The notes below the pieces were generated by a model. It was not told the origin of the DNA and made no database searches. It was given only the letters and a program-made list of their open reading frames with translations. Source: a virus. Taken from it: a DNA stretch of 64,000 bases. Below are positions 1-6,851 of the stretch, in pieces. The first letter of the stretch is position 1. Each line of letters opens with the position of its first letter. A program made the position numbers and the translations under genes. The stretch is taken from the IMG/VR virus record IMGVR_UViG_3300044673_000278, positions 1-64,000 of that record. One strand, written 5' to 3'.

Positions 1-115
1 CTTTGCTTTGTTCCTGGATGGTTTGGACGCCACGGTCTAGGATTCGAGCGATACCGCCGAAGCCCACTGAAGCCACAACCAAACCCAACACAAAACCAAT
101 GATCAAATTACGCAT
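1..115 (-). CDS. small membrane protein, C-terminus outside window
   Basis: The 38 visible residues start MRNLIIGFVLG and form one hydrophobic, Gly-rich N-terminal segment followed by a polar helix (DRGVQTIQEQSK). The ATG is one base after the stop of the upstream lipoprotein gene, so the two are probably co-translated. The gene runs off the left edge. It looks like a single-span inner-membrane or signal-anchored protein; function unknown. Confidence 0.6.
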   Translation of the reverse strand, partial: MRNLIIGFVLGLVVASVGFGGIARILDRGVQTIQEQSK

Positions 116-116
116 T

Positions 117-239
117 TCAACGACTCCTAATCCATTCGCCGGCTTTGCTCAAATCAGAGCCCATGCCTGACACAGTACCACCCACAGTGCCACAGCCAGT
201 GAGCATCACGACCACAGCGGCCACAATCAGTTGTTTCAT
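117..239 (-). CDS. entericidin-like small lipoprotein
   Basis: A 40-residue protein with a positively charged start (MKQL), a short hydrophobic stretch and a lipobox LTGC at residues 13-16. After the Cys comes a Gly/Ser/Thr-rich tail with a short amphipathic helix ending in WIRSR. Length and layout match the entericidin EcnA/EcnB family of tiny bacterial lipoproteins. Its ATG overlaps the stop of the upstream gene (ATGA). A phage lipoprotein could serve in lysis (spanin-like) or envelope modification; that role is inference. Confidence 0.65.
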   Translation of the reverse strand: MKQLIVAAVVVMLTGCGTVGGTVSGMGSDLSKAGEWIRSR

Positions 240-1021
240 CACAACACCTTTACATAGTTGAGTTGGGTCAAATTGTCACGATGGGCTTTGACCTTGCCCT
301 GGATATCAAGCCATGTGCCTGCATCAAAACGTTCTTTGAGGCTGAACATCACAGGCTGATCCTGATCAGTGATGCCACGCACCCAGAAGATATTGTATTC
401 TTTGCTATAGTTGCAAGTCAACACTTCTACGTGAGTGGTAATCTTGGCACCGGGCTGAGCAATGAAGCCACCGCGGGCAAGTTGCAGTCGAGTGTCGCTG
501 TTTTGACGTTGCTGGCTACGGATCGCCGAGTTGGGCAGTGCCGCAACCACAGCCAGTTCATAATTGTGGGTCACAGTGTAAAAACGATCTTTCACAGCCA
601 GCACTCGCTGAACACTGGCGTCAAATTCAGTGAGTCGGCCTTTGAGGGCACGAAGCACAATGTCCTGCTCCAAGTAGTTGCGAACGGATTCACCTGCGTC
701 GACATCTTCGGGCAAGATGCGATCAGGGTTGTGCAGGAACTCCATCATGATGTCACGATTGCGGCGTTTGACATCGCGGGTTAAGCCAGTGTCTTTGTCA
801 AACACGCGAATGGACTCTTTGACATACTCACCATTCACACGTTGAGCAGCCGATGCCGCGGCCCAAACATCACTCACGCTATGACCAGTTTGGAGCACAG
901 TATTGCGACGAGCAGGAGTACGACGCGGCTGATGATCAACGTCGTTGTAGTCATCAGCATGACCCATGCGACGAACATCTTCGTATGTCATACCACTCAC
1001 GTCTACAAATCCTGGCATCAT
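239..1021 (-). CDS. conserved phage protein of unknown function, OB-like C-terminus
   Basis: 260 residues from the first of two adjacent ATGs. AAGGAG lies just upstream, and the second ATG at 1018 has better spacing. The centre is a charged helical stretch. The C-terminal 60 residues are beta-rich and end in a pattern (GKVKAHRDNLTQLNY) typical of OB-fold tails in phage DNA-metabolism proteins. An open frame continues 50 codons further upstream, but it runs through the promoter, so it is rejected. First gene of its operon; overlaps the lipoprotein gene by 1 nt. Function unknown. Confidence 0.7.
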   Translation of the reverse strand: MMPGFVDVSGMTYEDVRRMGHADDYNDVDHQPRRTPARRNTVLQTGHSVSDVWAAASAAQRVNGEYVKESIRVFDKDTGLTRDVKRRNRDIMMEFLHNPDRILPEDVDAGESVRNYLEQDIVLRALKGRLTEFDASVQRVLAVKDRFYTVTHNYELAVVAALPNSAIRSQQRQNSDTRLQLARGGFIAQPGAKITTHVEVLTCNYSKEYNIFWVRGITDQDQPVMFSLKERFDAGTWLDIQGKVKAHRDNLTQLNYVKVL

Positions 1022-1048
1022 CAACTCCTTGTTTCTTACTATACCTAT

Positions 1049-1077
1049 ATTATAGCAGTTCGGGAATTTCGGGTCAA
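1049..1077 (-). promoter_or_regulatory. early sigma70-type promoter P1
   Basis: On the minus strand TTGACC (1077-1072), a 17-bp spacer and TATAAT (1054-1049). It is followed by a leader with AAGGAG and the start of the 239-1021 gene. It is one of about a dozen near-copies in this window. Confidence 0.85.
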
Positions 1078-1085
1078 CCGTTTTC

Positions 1086-1328
1086 TTAGATGTAAAACGG
1101 CTCGTCTCGGAAGCCCAGAGCATCGTAAACGAATTCACGCACCATAGTGTCCATGGCTTCACCAAATCCATCTTGTTCTGCTAGCTTGCGCAGAGCCCGG
1201 AGAGTCTGTTCCCAATTCATTTTGTTGGCGCGAGCTTTTTCAACTACAGCATGCACAGCGGCATTGCCGAGATCAGTGTACATAGCATAGTCGGGCACAG
1301 CGCCGTTGAGATTGATATTCAGTTCCAT
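1086..1328 (-). CDS. hypothetical protein
   Basis: 80 residues, mostly alpha-helical (VEKARANKMNWEQTLRALRKL), acidic, no membrane segment. SD AAGGA lies 6 nt before the ATG. It ends just before promoter P1. Co-transcribed with the 69-residue gene upstream from promoter P2. Not recognised. Confidence 0.6.
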   Translation of the reverse strand: MELNINLNGAVPDYAMYTDLGNAAVHAVVEKARANKMNWEQTLRALRKLAEQDGFGEAMDTMVREFVYDALGFRDEPFYI

Positions 1329-1337
1329 AGCAGTTCC

Positions 1338-1547
1338 TTAGGCAGTGAAGTCGAAGATGTAACCGTAGGAGCCATCTTTGCTGATTTGGACTTTGCCCAC
1401 GCCGTAGTCTTTGGACAGTTTGTGAAACACTTTGCGAGCTTCTGCTTCAGTGCAGATCACACTCAGTGAGCCGCAAAAGAAGCTGGCGGCGTGGTTGTTT
1501 TTGAGAACTTTTGCAACCTTTTCCAGAACTACTGTTTCGAAACCCAT
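1338..1547 (-). CDS. hypothetical protein
   Basis: 69 residues starting MGFETVVLEKV, with a strong AAGGAG. The open frame continues upstream through an in-frame ATG that falls right at the expected transcription start of P2, giving a 9-residue extension (MFSKKEST). The downstream ATG has the proper SD and is preferred. Predicted alpha/beta fold with two cysteines. Unknown function. Confidence 0.6.
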   Translation of the reverse strand: MGFETVVLEKVAKVLKNNHAASFFCGSLSVICTEAEARKVFHKLSKDYGVGKVQISKDGSYGYIFDFTA

Positions 1548-1577
1548 GGTGGACTCCTTTTTGCTGAACATGTGTAT

Positions 1578-1606
1578 ATTATAGCAAATTGGGCAATTTC
1601 GGTCAA
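1578..1606 (-). promoter_or_regulatory. early promoter P2
   Basis: TTGACC (1606-1601), 17-bp spacer, TATAAT (1583-1578) on the minus strand. The leader ATACACAT..CAGCAAAAAGGAG is shared with the promoters at 48787 and, more loosely, 18956. Confidence 0.85.
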
Positions 1607-1609
1607 CCA

Positions 1610-1651
1610 AAAATGTAGTACTTGAGTATTAGTCTTTTTGTACTACTTTTT
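1610..1651 (-). terminator. AT-rich hairpin between operons
   Basis: GTAGTAC (1615-1621) pairs with GTACTAC (1640-1646), flanked by A and T runs, and overlaps the stop of the 1629-1976 gene. Related GTA(A/G)TAC hairpins occur next to promoters at 17587, 18647 and 28243. Probably an intrinsic terminator joined to promoter P2. Confidence 0.55.
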
Positions 1652-1976
1652 CGCTTTTTAGCAGTTGCATCATGTGCCGATTGCGAACGTCTTGCTCTTT
1701 TCTAACACGGCGCTTTTCGTCACTGACCTTGAGTAACATGTCGTAATCTCGTGCCCACTTCACACCACGCAACCACACCTCTAGCTGTTCCAAGGTGCCG
1801 CAAAAGATCTCAGCATCTCGACTGTAGATTGGCACCGTGTCAGAATCCAAGGGCCGCAATGCAACCACGTCCTGTTCATCACCGTAGCGATGTTTGGGGT
1901 ATGCAAACATGAAGCCTAGTTTGGCAACATCTTCTTCCAGGCGCCGCAGGCGCAGGATGGTCTGGTAGCCGCTCAT
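1629..1976 (-). CDS. hypothetical protein
   Basis: 115 residues. The N-terminus has charged helices (LRLRRLEEDVAKLGF); the middle resembles a small beta domain with a Tyr-rich strand; the C-terminus is a strongly basic/acidic helix (DEKRRVRKEQD). Overlaps the upstream gene by 4 nt (ATGA). Last gene of its operon. Function unknown. Confidence 0.65.
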   Translation of the reverse strand: MSGYQTILRLRRLEEDVAKLGFMFAYPKHRYGDEQDVVALRPLDSDTVPIYSRDAEIFCGTLEQLEVWLRGVKWARDYDMLLKVSDEKRRVRKEQDVRNRHMMQLLKSEKVVQKD

Positions 1977-2194
1977 GACAGTAGATCCTCTAGATTGTTG
2001 TCTTCAGGAAGGTTAACAAGAAGATACAGCATTTGACGCTCGTCTACAATGACTTCCTCATCTGCGCCACGGGGGCTTTCTGCAATCTTTTGATTGATAA
2101 AGCGAACCTGATGGCTGGACTCGCCAAACACTGCGGTGGCCAGGAACAAATAAGTGCCAAGGGTGCTGTCTTGGCCAGTGCTGATTTTCATCAT
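1973..2194 (-). CDS. hypothetical protein
   Basis: 73 residues, soluble, acidic C-terminus (LPEDNNLEDLLS). Coupled on both sides by ATGA overlaps. Not recognised. Confidence 0.6.
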   Translation of the reverse strand: MMKISTGQDSTLGTYLFLATAVFGESSHQVRFINQKIAESPRGADEEVIVDERQMLYLLVNLPEDNNLEDLLS

Positions 2195-2370
2195 CGCGAG
2201 TAGTCTTTCTTCAGTGCATCTATTGTTTCTTGGTGCTGTTGATCGATGTAGTTTTGTGCTATAAGAATCATGTGTTTAGCATGTTCTATGCTAGAGGGGA
2301 GAACAATCCTGTCACCGCGATGCAATTCATCCAGCAATAATCTGCATTCGTAGTCAGTGTAGGGAATCAT
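2191..2370 (-). CDS. hypothetical small protein
   Basis: 59 residues (MIPYTDYECRLLLDELH...KKDYSR), helical and soluble. Both ends overlap neighbours by 4 nt (ATGA), exactly filling what would otherwise be a 170-nt gap, which strongly supports it as a real gene. Confidence 0.7.
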   Translation of the reverse strand: MIPYTDYECRLLLDELHRGDRIVLPSSIEHAKHMILIAQNYIDQQHQETIDALKKDYSR

Positions 2371-2606
2371 GATTGGTTTTGTTTTGACAACAAGAAAAAT
2401 GTTAGATCAGGTCCTTCGACACGCACACACTCAGTTGACTTGCGAGTAGTAGAAGTCATTTCGCCAGCACGCCAACTGGGATATTCTACACGAATATTCT
2501 GAGGCGTAAACTTAATGACTTTTCCTAGTTTGAGACTAGCACTGTAAGGACTTTTAAAGATCACGTAGTCATCCAGTGCCAGGTCGCGGTTGAGAAAGTC
2601 TTTCAT
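2367..2606 (-). CDS. small beta-barrel protein, paralogue of the 25755 gene
   Basis: 79 residues. The N-terminus FLNRDLALDDYVIF matches DLIDRELAIGDFVVF of the protein at 25755-25997, and both end in (F/W)LL.K. The pattern (charged lead, a DY/DFV(I/V)F strand, a GKV strand) suggests an SH3/KOW-like barrel. Overlaps both neighbours. Function unknown. Confidence 0.65.
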   Translation of the reverse strand: MKDFLNRDLALDDYVIFKSPYSASLKLGKVIKFTPQNIRVEYPSWRAGEMTSTTRKSTECVRVEGPDLTFFLLSKQNQS

Positions 2607-3082
2607 GCGCCCACCAATTTCTTGATCAACACAGATTCAGCAGGCAGTGCATCTTCTGCTTTTTCGATGTCCAGCTCGGCCAGGGCCACAGCTAGTTCGC
2701 GCCACTCGGTACCTTCACCTTCGCTGACATACCACACGCCATCACGCATGATGTAGAAGTATTCGCACCAGCCGAACTTGTCATACATTTCAGCGTCTGA
2801 GAAGCACACAGAAAACTCGTTGCTTTTTTCGCCGCGGTCACGATCGTAGAACACAGTGATGCCCGGGGCAGGATTGTCAAAGGTGTGCTCTACACCTTCG
2901 GGGATCTCAATGTTGGGCTTGAGAGAGCTGATGCCACCCAGAGCCACCAGGTGGTTGGCTTTGGCACTGTCATAGTGATCAAACAAGATGCGGCCGTTGT
3001 GTTCCAAGTAGCCATCCCAGTGGCAGTACACCACTTTGGCTTTGTCACCATGCATCACACCAATAGCAGAACGAGTACCCAT
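2603..3082 (-). CDS. conserved phage/bacterial protein of the MGTRSxIG type
   Basis: 159 residues beginning MGTRSAIGVMHGDKAKVVYCHWDGY. The opening and the YCHWDGY..HNG..L..HY stretch are hallmarks of a widespread uncharacterised family found in phages and bacteria. SD AAAGGAGATCAAC. No known catalytic motif. Lies in the P3 operon between two small genes. Confidence 0.75.
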   Translation of the reverse strand: MGTRSAIGVMHGDKAKVVYCHWDGYLEHNGRILFDHYDSAKANHLVALGGISSLKPNIEIPEGVEHTFDNPAPGITVFYDRDRGEKSNEFSVCFSDAEMYDKFGWCEYFYIMRDGVWYVSEGEGTEWRELAVALAELDIEKAEDALPAESVLIKKLVGA

Positions 3083-3099
3083 GTTGATCTCCTTTGAAT

Positions 3100-3339
3100 T
3101 TAAGCCACAACAATGATTCGAGGTGCGGCATCATTGTCCATGAAATGGTTGCCTTGCACAGGGGCAGTGAAGAAATCGGTTTTGAACTTTTTGTCCACAG
3201 CACCTTGCCACACACGTTCAATGAAACGAGCACGGAAGTCGCCAAACTCTTTGCTGACGCTGACCACCTGGCCCAGCATGTAGCAGTCATCAATGCCGTT
3301 GAAGTCCAGGCTCTTGACAATGTCACCAACTTTCAGCAT
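3100..3339 (-). CDS. hypothetical protein, KOW/SH3-like
   Basis: 79 residues starting MLKVGDIVKSLDF; the GDIVKSL...GQVVSV pattern suggests a small beta-barrel. AGGAG lies 6 nt before the ATG. An in-frame ATG further up (MVNKQELK) coincides with the P3 transcription start and lacks an SD. First gene after P3. Confidence 0.65.
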   Translation of the reverse strand: MLKVGDIVKSLDFNGIDDCYMLGQVVSVSKEFGDFRARFIERVWQGAVDKKFKTDFFTAPVQGNHFMDNDAAPRIIVVA

Positions 3340-3369
3340 TTTGAGCTCCTGTTTGTTTACCATGTGTAT

Positions 3370-3398
3370 ATTGTAACAAATTGGGAATTTTGGGTCAA
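3370..3398 (-). promoter_or_regulatory. early promoter P3, -35 contains upstream stop codon
   Basis: TTGACC (3398-3393), 17 bp, TACAAT (3375-3370). The TGA inside TTGACC is the stop codon of the membrane-protein gene 3395-3628. Confidence 0.8.
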
Positions 3399-3628
3399 CC
3401 AAAAGCTCGCACCATGCCCAAGACGCCAATTGCAACACTCACAACATTTACAGTGATCTGTGGCTTGTTTGCAACACGCACAGCCCAGGCCAGGAACATC
3501 ACAGTGCCCAGCAGGAATGTAAGAATGTTGTAGGGATACACAGCCGGGCCCACAGCGTTCAAACTGTGACCTGCAATGATCAACACTGCCCCGGCCCACT
3601 GCAAAATTTCGTTGATGTTTTGTTTCAT
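3395..3628 (-). CDS. small polytopic membrane protein, possibly leaderless
   Basis: 77 residues (MKQNINEILQWAG...) with three hydrophobic segments (about 10-27, 34-52 and 57-74), the second and third joined by a short basic loop (RVANKPQ). The ATG sits 7 nt after the -10 box of P4, where transcription should start, and there is no room for an SD, so the mRNA is probably leaderless. Its stop lies inside the -35 box of P3. Function unknown. Confidence 0.65.
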   Translation of the reverse strand: MKQNINEILQWAGAVLIIAGHSLNAVGPAVYPYNILTFLLGTVMFLAWAVRVANKPQITVNVVSVAIGVLGMVRAFG

Positions 3629-3634
3629 ACCCAA

Positions 3635-3663
3635 ATTATAGCATTTTGGGTATTTCTGGTCAA
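3635..3663 (-). promoter_or_regulatory. early promoter P4
   Basis: TTGACC (3663-3658), 17 bp, TATAAT (3640-3635). The TGA within the -35 box ends the 3660-4082 gene. The -10 box is only 6 nt from the next ATG. Confidence 0.85.
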
Positions 3664-4082
3664 GCCAAAATTGTAGTACTAAAGTTTAAACTATTTTCCA
3701 GCTGATCTGTGGGCACACTGTGAGCACGATAACCCTCTGTGACCAGGTTGTAGTAGCCCAGAGTAGGCTCACTGATTTCGCGTCCGGGTTGCATGCGATA
3801 CACCAAGGCGTGATAGGTACGGGCGCCATGCACCACACTAGCAACCACGCGGTTGTAGTAGTAAGGATAGCCTTCCAGGTTGTCCAAAGCTCGCAGGTTA
3901 TCTTCGTTGATTTCCCACAGCACGCCATCTACGTAACTGTCAGCACAGGGTTCCACGTCTGCATGTTGCGCAAAGCGAAAACTGTGATTCACAAGTCGAG
4001 CATGACCCAGGCTCACAGCCTCTGGGCACCGCAGTGCCATTTCTCGTGGATTGGTGTTCATACCATAAGCAAAGTACAACAT
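3660..4082 (-). CDS. gamma-glutamylcyclotransferase-like (AIG2/GGCT fold)
   Basis: 140 residues. The start LYFAYGMNTN is the phosphate-binding loop YxxYGSN of the GGCT/AIG2 family. LDNLEGYPYYYNR matches the conserved LDxxEG motif, whose Glu is the catalytic residue in the family. The family releases 5-oxoproline from gamma-glutamyl amines or peptides; phage copies are of unknown substrate. Length fits a single-domain member. Cytosolic. Overlaps the upstream gene by 1 nt. Confidence 0.8.
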   Translation of the reverse strand: MLYFAYGMNTNPREMALRCPEAVSLGHARLVNHSFRFAQHADVEPCADSYVDGVLWEINEDNLRALDNLEGYPYYYNRVVASVVHGARTYHALVYRMQPGREISEPTLGYYNLVTEGYRAHSVPTDQLENSLNFSTTILA

Positions 4083-4300
4083 CAGCGTTTCCTTTTCTTG
4101 AATTCTTGTTTGACGTAATATTCAACCAGCTTGCGTTGAATCATGGTAATGAGATTGCCGTGATCGTCGGGAATCACAAACCTCACAGGGCATCGGCCCC
4201 AGGTGCCTGTTTCTACAAAGTTTGCGTACCACTGTCGATGCTCGGGATTACCAGCATCAAACACTACCCAGGGACGACCATGCAAAGCAAGTTGACTCAT
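4082..4300 (-). CDS. conserved small phage protein
   Basis: 72 residues, with WVVFDAGNPEHRQWYANF, GTWGRCPVRF and a basic C-terminus (YYVKQEFKKRKR). The pattern W.vFd..n.eHR..y..F...W..cPvrF is common to many T4-type phages; function unknown. Stop overlaps the ATG of the cyclotransferase gene. Confidence 0.7.
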   Translation of the reverse strand: MSQLALHGRPWVVFDAGNPEHRQWYANFVETGTWGRCPVRFVIPDDHGNLITMIQRKLVEYYVKQEFKKRKR

Positions 4301-4301
4301 A

Positions 4302-4664
4302 TTAACCTTCTACTTTAGAAATGTTACCAAAGGTGTTTTCTACTTCCCACTCGACCCATTTTACAATGTTTTCAAATGGCACTGTTTCATCAATCCACTC
4401 GTAACGGAAACCACCTGTGCCCACTACAATGTGTTGATAGAAATCGCTTTTGACTCGAGTTTCAAGTTCTCGGATCAGTCTCTCAGGTCCGGTCCATAGG
4501 TGAGCAAATTTTACAACATGCCCAACATGTCCTTCGTAGCCCTGTGTTCGGTGTGCAGGGTTGCTGGTAATACCAAAGCAAGTACGAGCAACAATTTGAT
4601 CTGTAGCATCGTCTACGAAACGATGCCGCCAGAGATAAAAGTAATATGTCTTGGCGGCAGTCAT
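4302..4664 (-). CDS. GIY-YIG-like domain protein
   Basis: 120 residues. YYFYLWRH and ARTCFGITSNPAHR occupy the positions of the GIY and YIG strands with the following TxxxxxR pattern of GIY-YIG nucleases; RELE may hold the metal-binding Glu. The tyrosine motifs are degenerate, so activity is uncertain. The alternative is an unrelated alpha/beta protein. Two bases downstream of the ParB-like gene. Confidence 0.5.
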   Translation of the reverse strand: MTAAKTYYFYLWRHRFVDDATDQIVARTCFGITSNPAHRTQGYEGHVGHVVKFAHLWTGPERLIRELETRVKSDFYQHIVVGTGGFRYEWIDETVPFENIVKWVEWEVENTFGNISKVEG

Positions 4665-4665
4665 T

Positions 4666-5835
4666 TCAATACCCCACGTACTTCTTCATGTCGGGCACAA
4701 CAGGCAGGGTCAGCTTGCCAGCATGTTTGCTAGGGCTGTAGTAATCCATGACCAGCATGGGAGTCAAGCAACTGTCGCTCCAGCTACGAACAAGATCGTT
4801 GTCATCTTGAAAGGTTTCCAGACGTTGCTTGCAGTCTTTGTGGAAGCCCTTGGGCGAGCCGTAGTGGTTCTGGAACAACTTATACAGATCTGCTTCAACA
4901 GCGGAATCCAGCTTCACAGGATTCTTGCCAGTACGTGCATGATATGCCAAGCGTCCAAACGCAAGGATAAAACCACCATCCACGCCCTTTTCAGCAGGAT
5001 AGTATCGATCGTGCCAGGCCAGTGCCCATTCCAAGTCAGCAATCTGCTTCTTGAACGTTTTCATTTCTGTGCCGTGTCCAGCAATGGTGTTGAGACCGTG
5101 AATGTACGTGACCATGCCAGGGGTGGCCATTTGTCCACGTGCATCTGATGCCTTGGCAGGGAACATGTTGTGTTTTTCCAACACGCACTGAATCATTTCG
5201 CTTTGCACATCTTCGTCAAAGTCGGAGTTATACAAACGAACACCTTGCACACGACTGCGATGCAGGTGATAGGCATCGATGCCCTTGCGGCCACCGCCGT
5301 TGATTTGTCGGAAACCATAGTTACCCACAGCTTCACCTTGCAGTTGAGTGCCAGGTACTTCAAGATCCTCGTCAAAGGCTTTGACTTGCACCAGGAAGTC
5401 GCCGTCGATCAAACCAGCAGTGTACAGGTGGTAGTACAGACAGGAAGTTTGTTGGCCCTCCCACACACTGTAACGACCATTCTTGAGTCGAGTCGCCATC
5501 ACAGGCAGTGCAATACGGGGGTCAAACTTTTCCAGCACATTGGCTTGGTGTTCAGCATCTTCGTCGCGCTGAATTTCGATGTTGATGTCAAGCTCGGAAA
5601 TGGGAACCCACAACAGTTCGCCAAAGTCCTTGTGAGTATACTTTTTGCCGCCCAGTCGAATTCGAAGGTTGTTCAGAGCTTGCTGAACATGGGCGTTGGT
5701 ATGAGCTCGTGCGCCACGAGTGGTCAGGGGCTCATAGATGTTGTTGGAGTTTGCGGGCGCCAGGGCCACGTTTTGTTGAATTACCATGGGCGCATAGGGA
5801 TTGGCGCCGCGGTTGATTGTGCGTTGAGCTGTCAT
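4666..5835 (-). CDS. ParB-like domain phage protein
   Basis: 389 residues from the ATG with AAAGG at -12; an in-frame ATG at 5868 lacks an SD. Residues about 70-140 carry the ParB-like layout: WVPISELDI, IQRDED, then RYSVWEGQQTSCL in place of the usual v.dGqHR box. The rest is helical. Related large phage proteins are annotated ParB-like nucleases of unknown role; there is no partner ParA here, so plasmid partition is unlikely. Led by promoter P14. Confidence 0.6.
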   Translation of the reverse strand: MTAQRTINRGANPYAPMVIQQNVALAPANSNNIYEPLTTRGARAHTNAHVQQALNNLRIRLGGKKYTHKDFGELLWVPISELDINIEIQRDEDAEHQANVLEKFDPRIALPVMATRLKNGRYSVWEGQQTSCLYYHLYTAGLIDGDFLVQVKAFDEDLEVPGTQLQGEAVGNYGFRQINGGGRKGIDAYHLHRSRVQGVRLYNSDFDEDVQSEMIQCVLEKHNMFPAKASDARGQMATPGMVTYIHGLNTIAGHGTEMKTFKKQIADLEWALAWHDRYYPAEKGVDGGFILAFGRLAYHARTGKNPVKLDSAVEADLYKLFQNHYGSPKGFHKDCKQRLETFQDDNDLVRSWSDSCLTPMLVMDYYSPSKHAGKLTLPVVPDMKKYVGY

Positions 5836-5888
5836 AAATTTACCTTTAAAGTGAATGAAATGTCTCATAACTTAAACAAGACAAACAT

Positions 5889-5917
5889 AGTATAGCACTC
5901 TAGGAAATAAATGTCAA
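5889..5917 (-). promoter_or_regulatory. early promoter P14
   Basis: TTGACA (5917-5912), 17 bp, TATACT (5894-5889), directly after a terminator hairpin. It drives the ParB-like gene and those behind it. Confidence 0.8.
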
Positions 5918-5924
5918 CTGTGCA

Positions 5925-5955
5925 AAATAAAAAACCCTACACTTGGTAGGGTTTT
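5925..5955 (-). terminator. intrinsic terminator
   Basis: Perfect 10-bp stem AAAACCCTAC (5931-5940) / GTAGGGTTTT (5946-5955) with a 5-nt loop. Read on the minus strand it ends in a T run, closing the 6317-5967 operon just before promoter P14. Symmetric enough to work both ways. Confidence 0.85.
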
Positions 5956-5966
5956 AAAAACTAATA

Positions 5967-6317
5967 CTATCGTATTACAACTCGTTCTTCCCGTGCGCGA
6001 TCACTGTAAACACATTCGCCGATTCGACGAATTGTGTCCGCGGCACCTTGCGGATTGGCCTCAAACATTCTTTCGATGTCCTCTTTTTCGACGCCAGGCA
6101 CAGCAGAGATAGCATAGATCTCATAATGTCGTTGCGGGTTGAACCTAGCCCGCAACTTCCAGTGATTGAGATTTGGGCCTTGCTGATGCGGCAAGTTTTG
6201 CAAAGCTCGCCAACTCTGCATGGCAGGGTCGGGTATTGATTGCACTGCCTCTAGTCCGTGGCAGTCCCACATAATGGCAAAGTAGCCAACACGGCCAGTT
6301 TCTTCGGAGTCTTCCAT
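5967..6317 (-). CDS. conserved phage protein
   Basis: 116 residues from ATG 6317 (MEDSEETGRVGYF); a GTG two codons earlier would overlap the previous stop. GYFAIMWDCHGLEAV, NLNHWKLRARFNPQRHYEIY and the final ADTIRRIGECVYSDR are the conserved blocks of a phage family without assigned function. It precedes the terminator at 5931. Confidence 0.7.
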   Translation of the reverse strand: MEDSEETGRVGYFAIMWDCHGLEAVQSIPDPAMQSWRALQNLPHQQGPNLNHWKLRARFNPQRHYEIYAISAVPGVEKEDIERMFEANPQGAADTIRRIGECVYSDRAREERVVIR

Positions 6318-6319
6318 GA

Positions 6320-6556
6320 TCACAGGCGGAAGCGTTGTAGGTATTCTGCGGCTGCACTGACGTCTTCTTCGGCAGTGACATCGAACAGTTCCAACAGCTC
6401 TATTTCGATTTGATTACGAGCAGCCCACAGCAGCTGATTGGCATACTCGATTTCGCTGATATCTCCAAACTCATTCAGTGCCGACAGCCACTGCTCCAAT
6501 GCTTCAGGCGCAAGGTTTCGAATGAATTTAATGTTTTGACGGTCTTGATCGTTCAC
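6320..6556 (-). CDS. hypothetical helical protein, GTG start
   Basis: 78 residues. The start codon is GTG with GGGAG 6 nt upstream. All-helical, acidic (LLWAARNQIEIELLELFD). First gene after promoter P15. Function unknown. Confidence 0.65.
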   Translation of the reverse strand: MNDQDRQNIKFIRNLAPEALEQWLSALNEFGDISEIEYANQLLWAARNQIEIELLELFDVTAEEDVSAAAEYLQRFRL

Positions 6557-6580
6557 ACAAATCTCCCACTAGGAAATTGT

Positions 6581-6609
6581 ATTGTATACTAGAGAGATTT
6601 AGTGGTCAA
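6581..6609 (-). promoter_or_regulatory. early promoter P15, -35 contains upstream stop codon
   Basis: TTGACC (6609-6604), 17 bp, TACAAT (6586-6581). TGA inside the -35 box terminates the 6606-6842 gene, the last of the preceding long operon. Confidence 0.8.
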
Positions 6610-6842
6610 GCCCACTTTAGGGTAAATGCGCAGAAGTCGCGCTCAGAATCAAAGTAAAAGGTGTAGCGGCCAGGACGAACGTCCGAACTCACCTCAATCA
6701 GTTGCCAGCGCCACTCGTCTTGCATTTCGCTTTTGCACCAGTTTATCACTGAATCAATGGTGCCAAAAGGTTTGGTGATTTCCCGTGCATGACGGAAACT
6801 TTCTCGATCCCTAATCTGATGAGCAGTGGCTACAGCGGTCAT
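6606..6842 (-). CDS. LKW-family array protein
   Basis: 78 residues. It shows the family layout: a central helix with W-C (SVINWCKSE), a W-rich strand, then YTFYFDSERDF and the terminal AFTLKWA. Last member of the 6.6-8.4 kb array; its stop lies in the -35 box of P15. Cytosolic; function unknown. Confidence 0.7.
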   Translation of the reverse strand: MTAVATAHQIRDRESFRHAREITKPFGTIDSVINWCKSEMQDEWRWQLIEVSSDVRPGRYTFYFDSERDFCAFTLKWA

Positions 6843-6851
6843 TTACATTAG

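Noticed and set aside
1560-1575. Upstream in-frame ATG giving MFSKKEST and similar extensions
   Set aside because: Leader sequence is conserved even where this ATG is ATA (P1, P6, P10), and a proper SD precedes the later ATG; kept only as a possible leaderless alternative.
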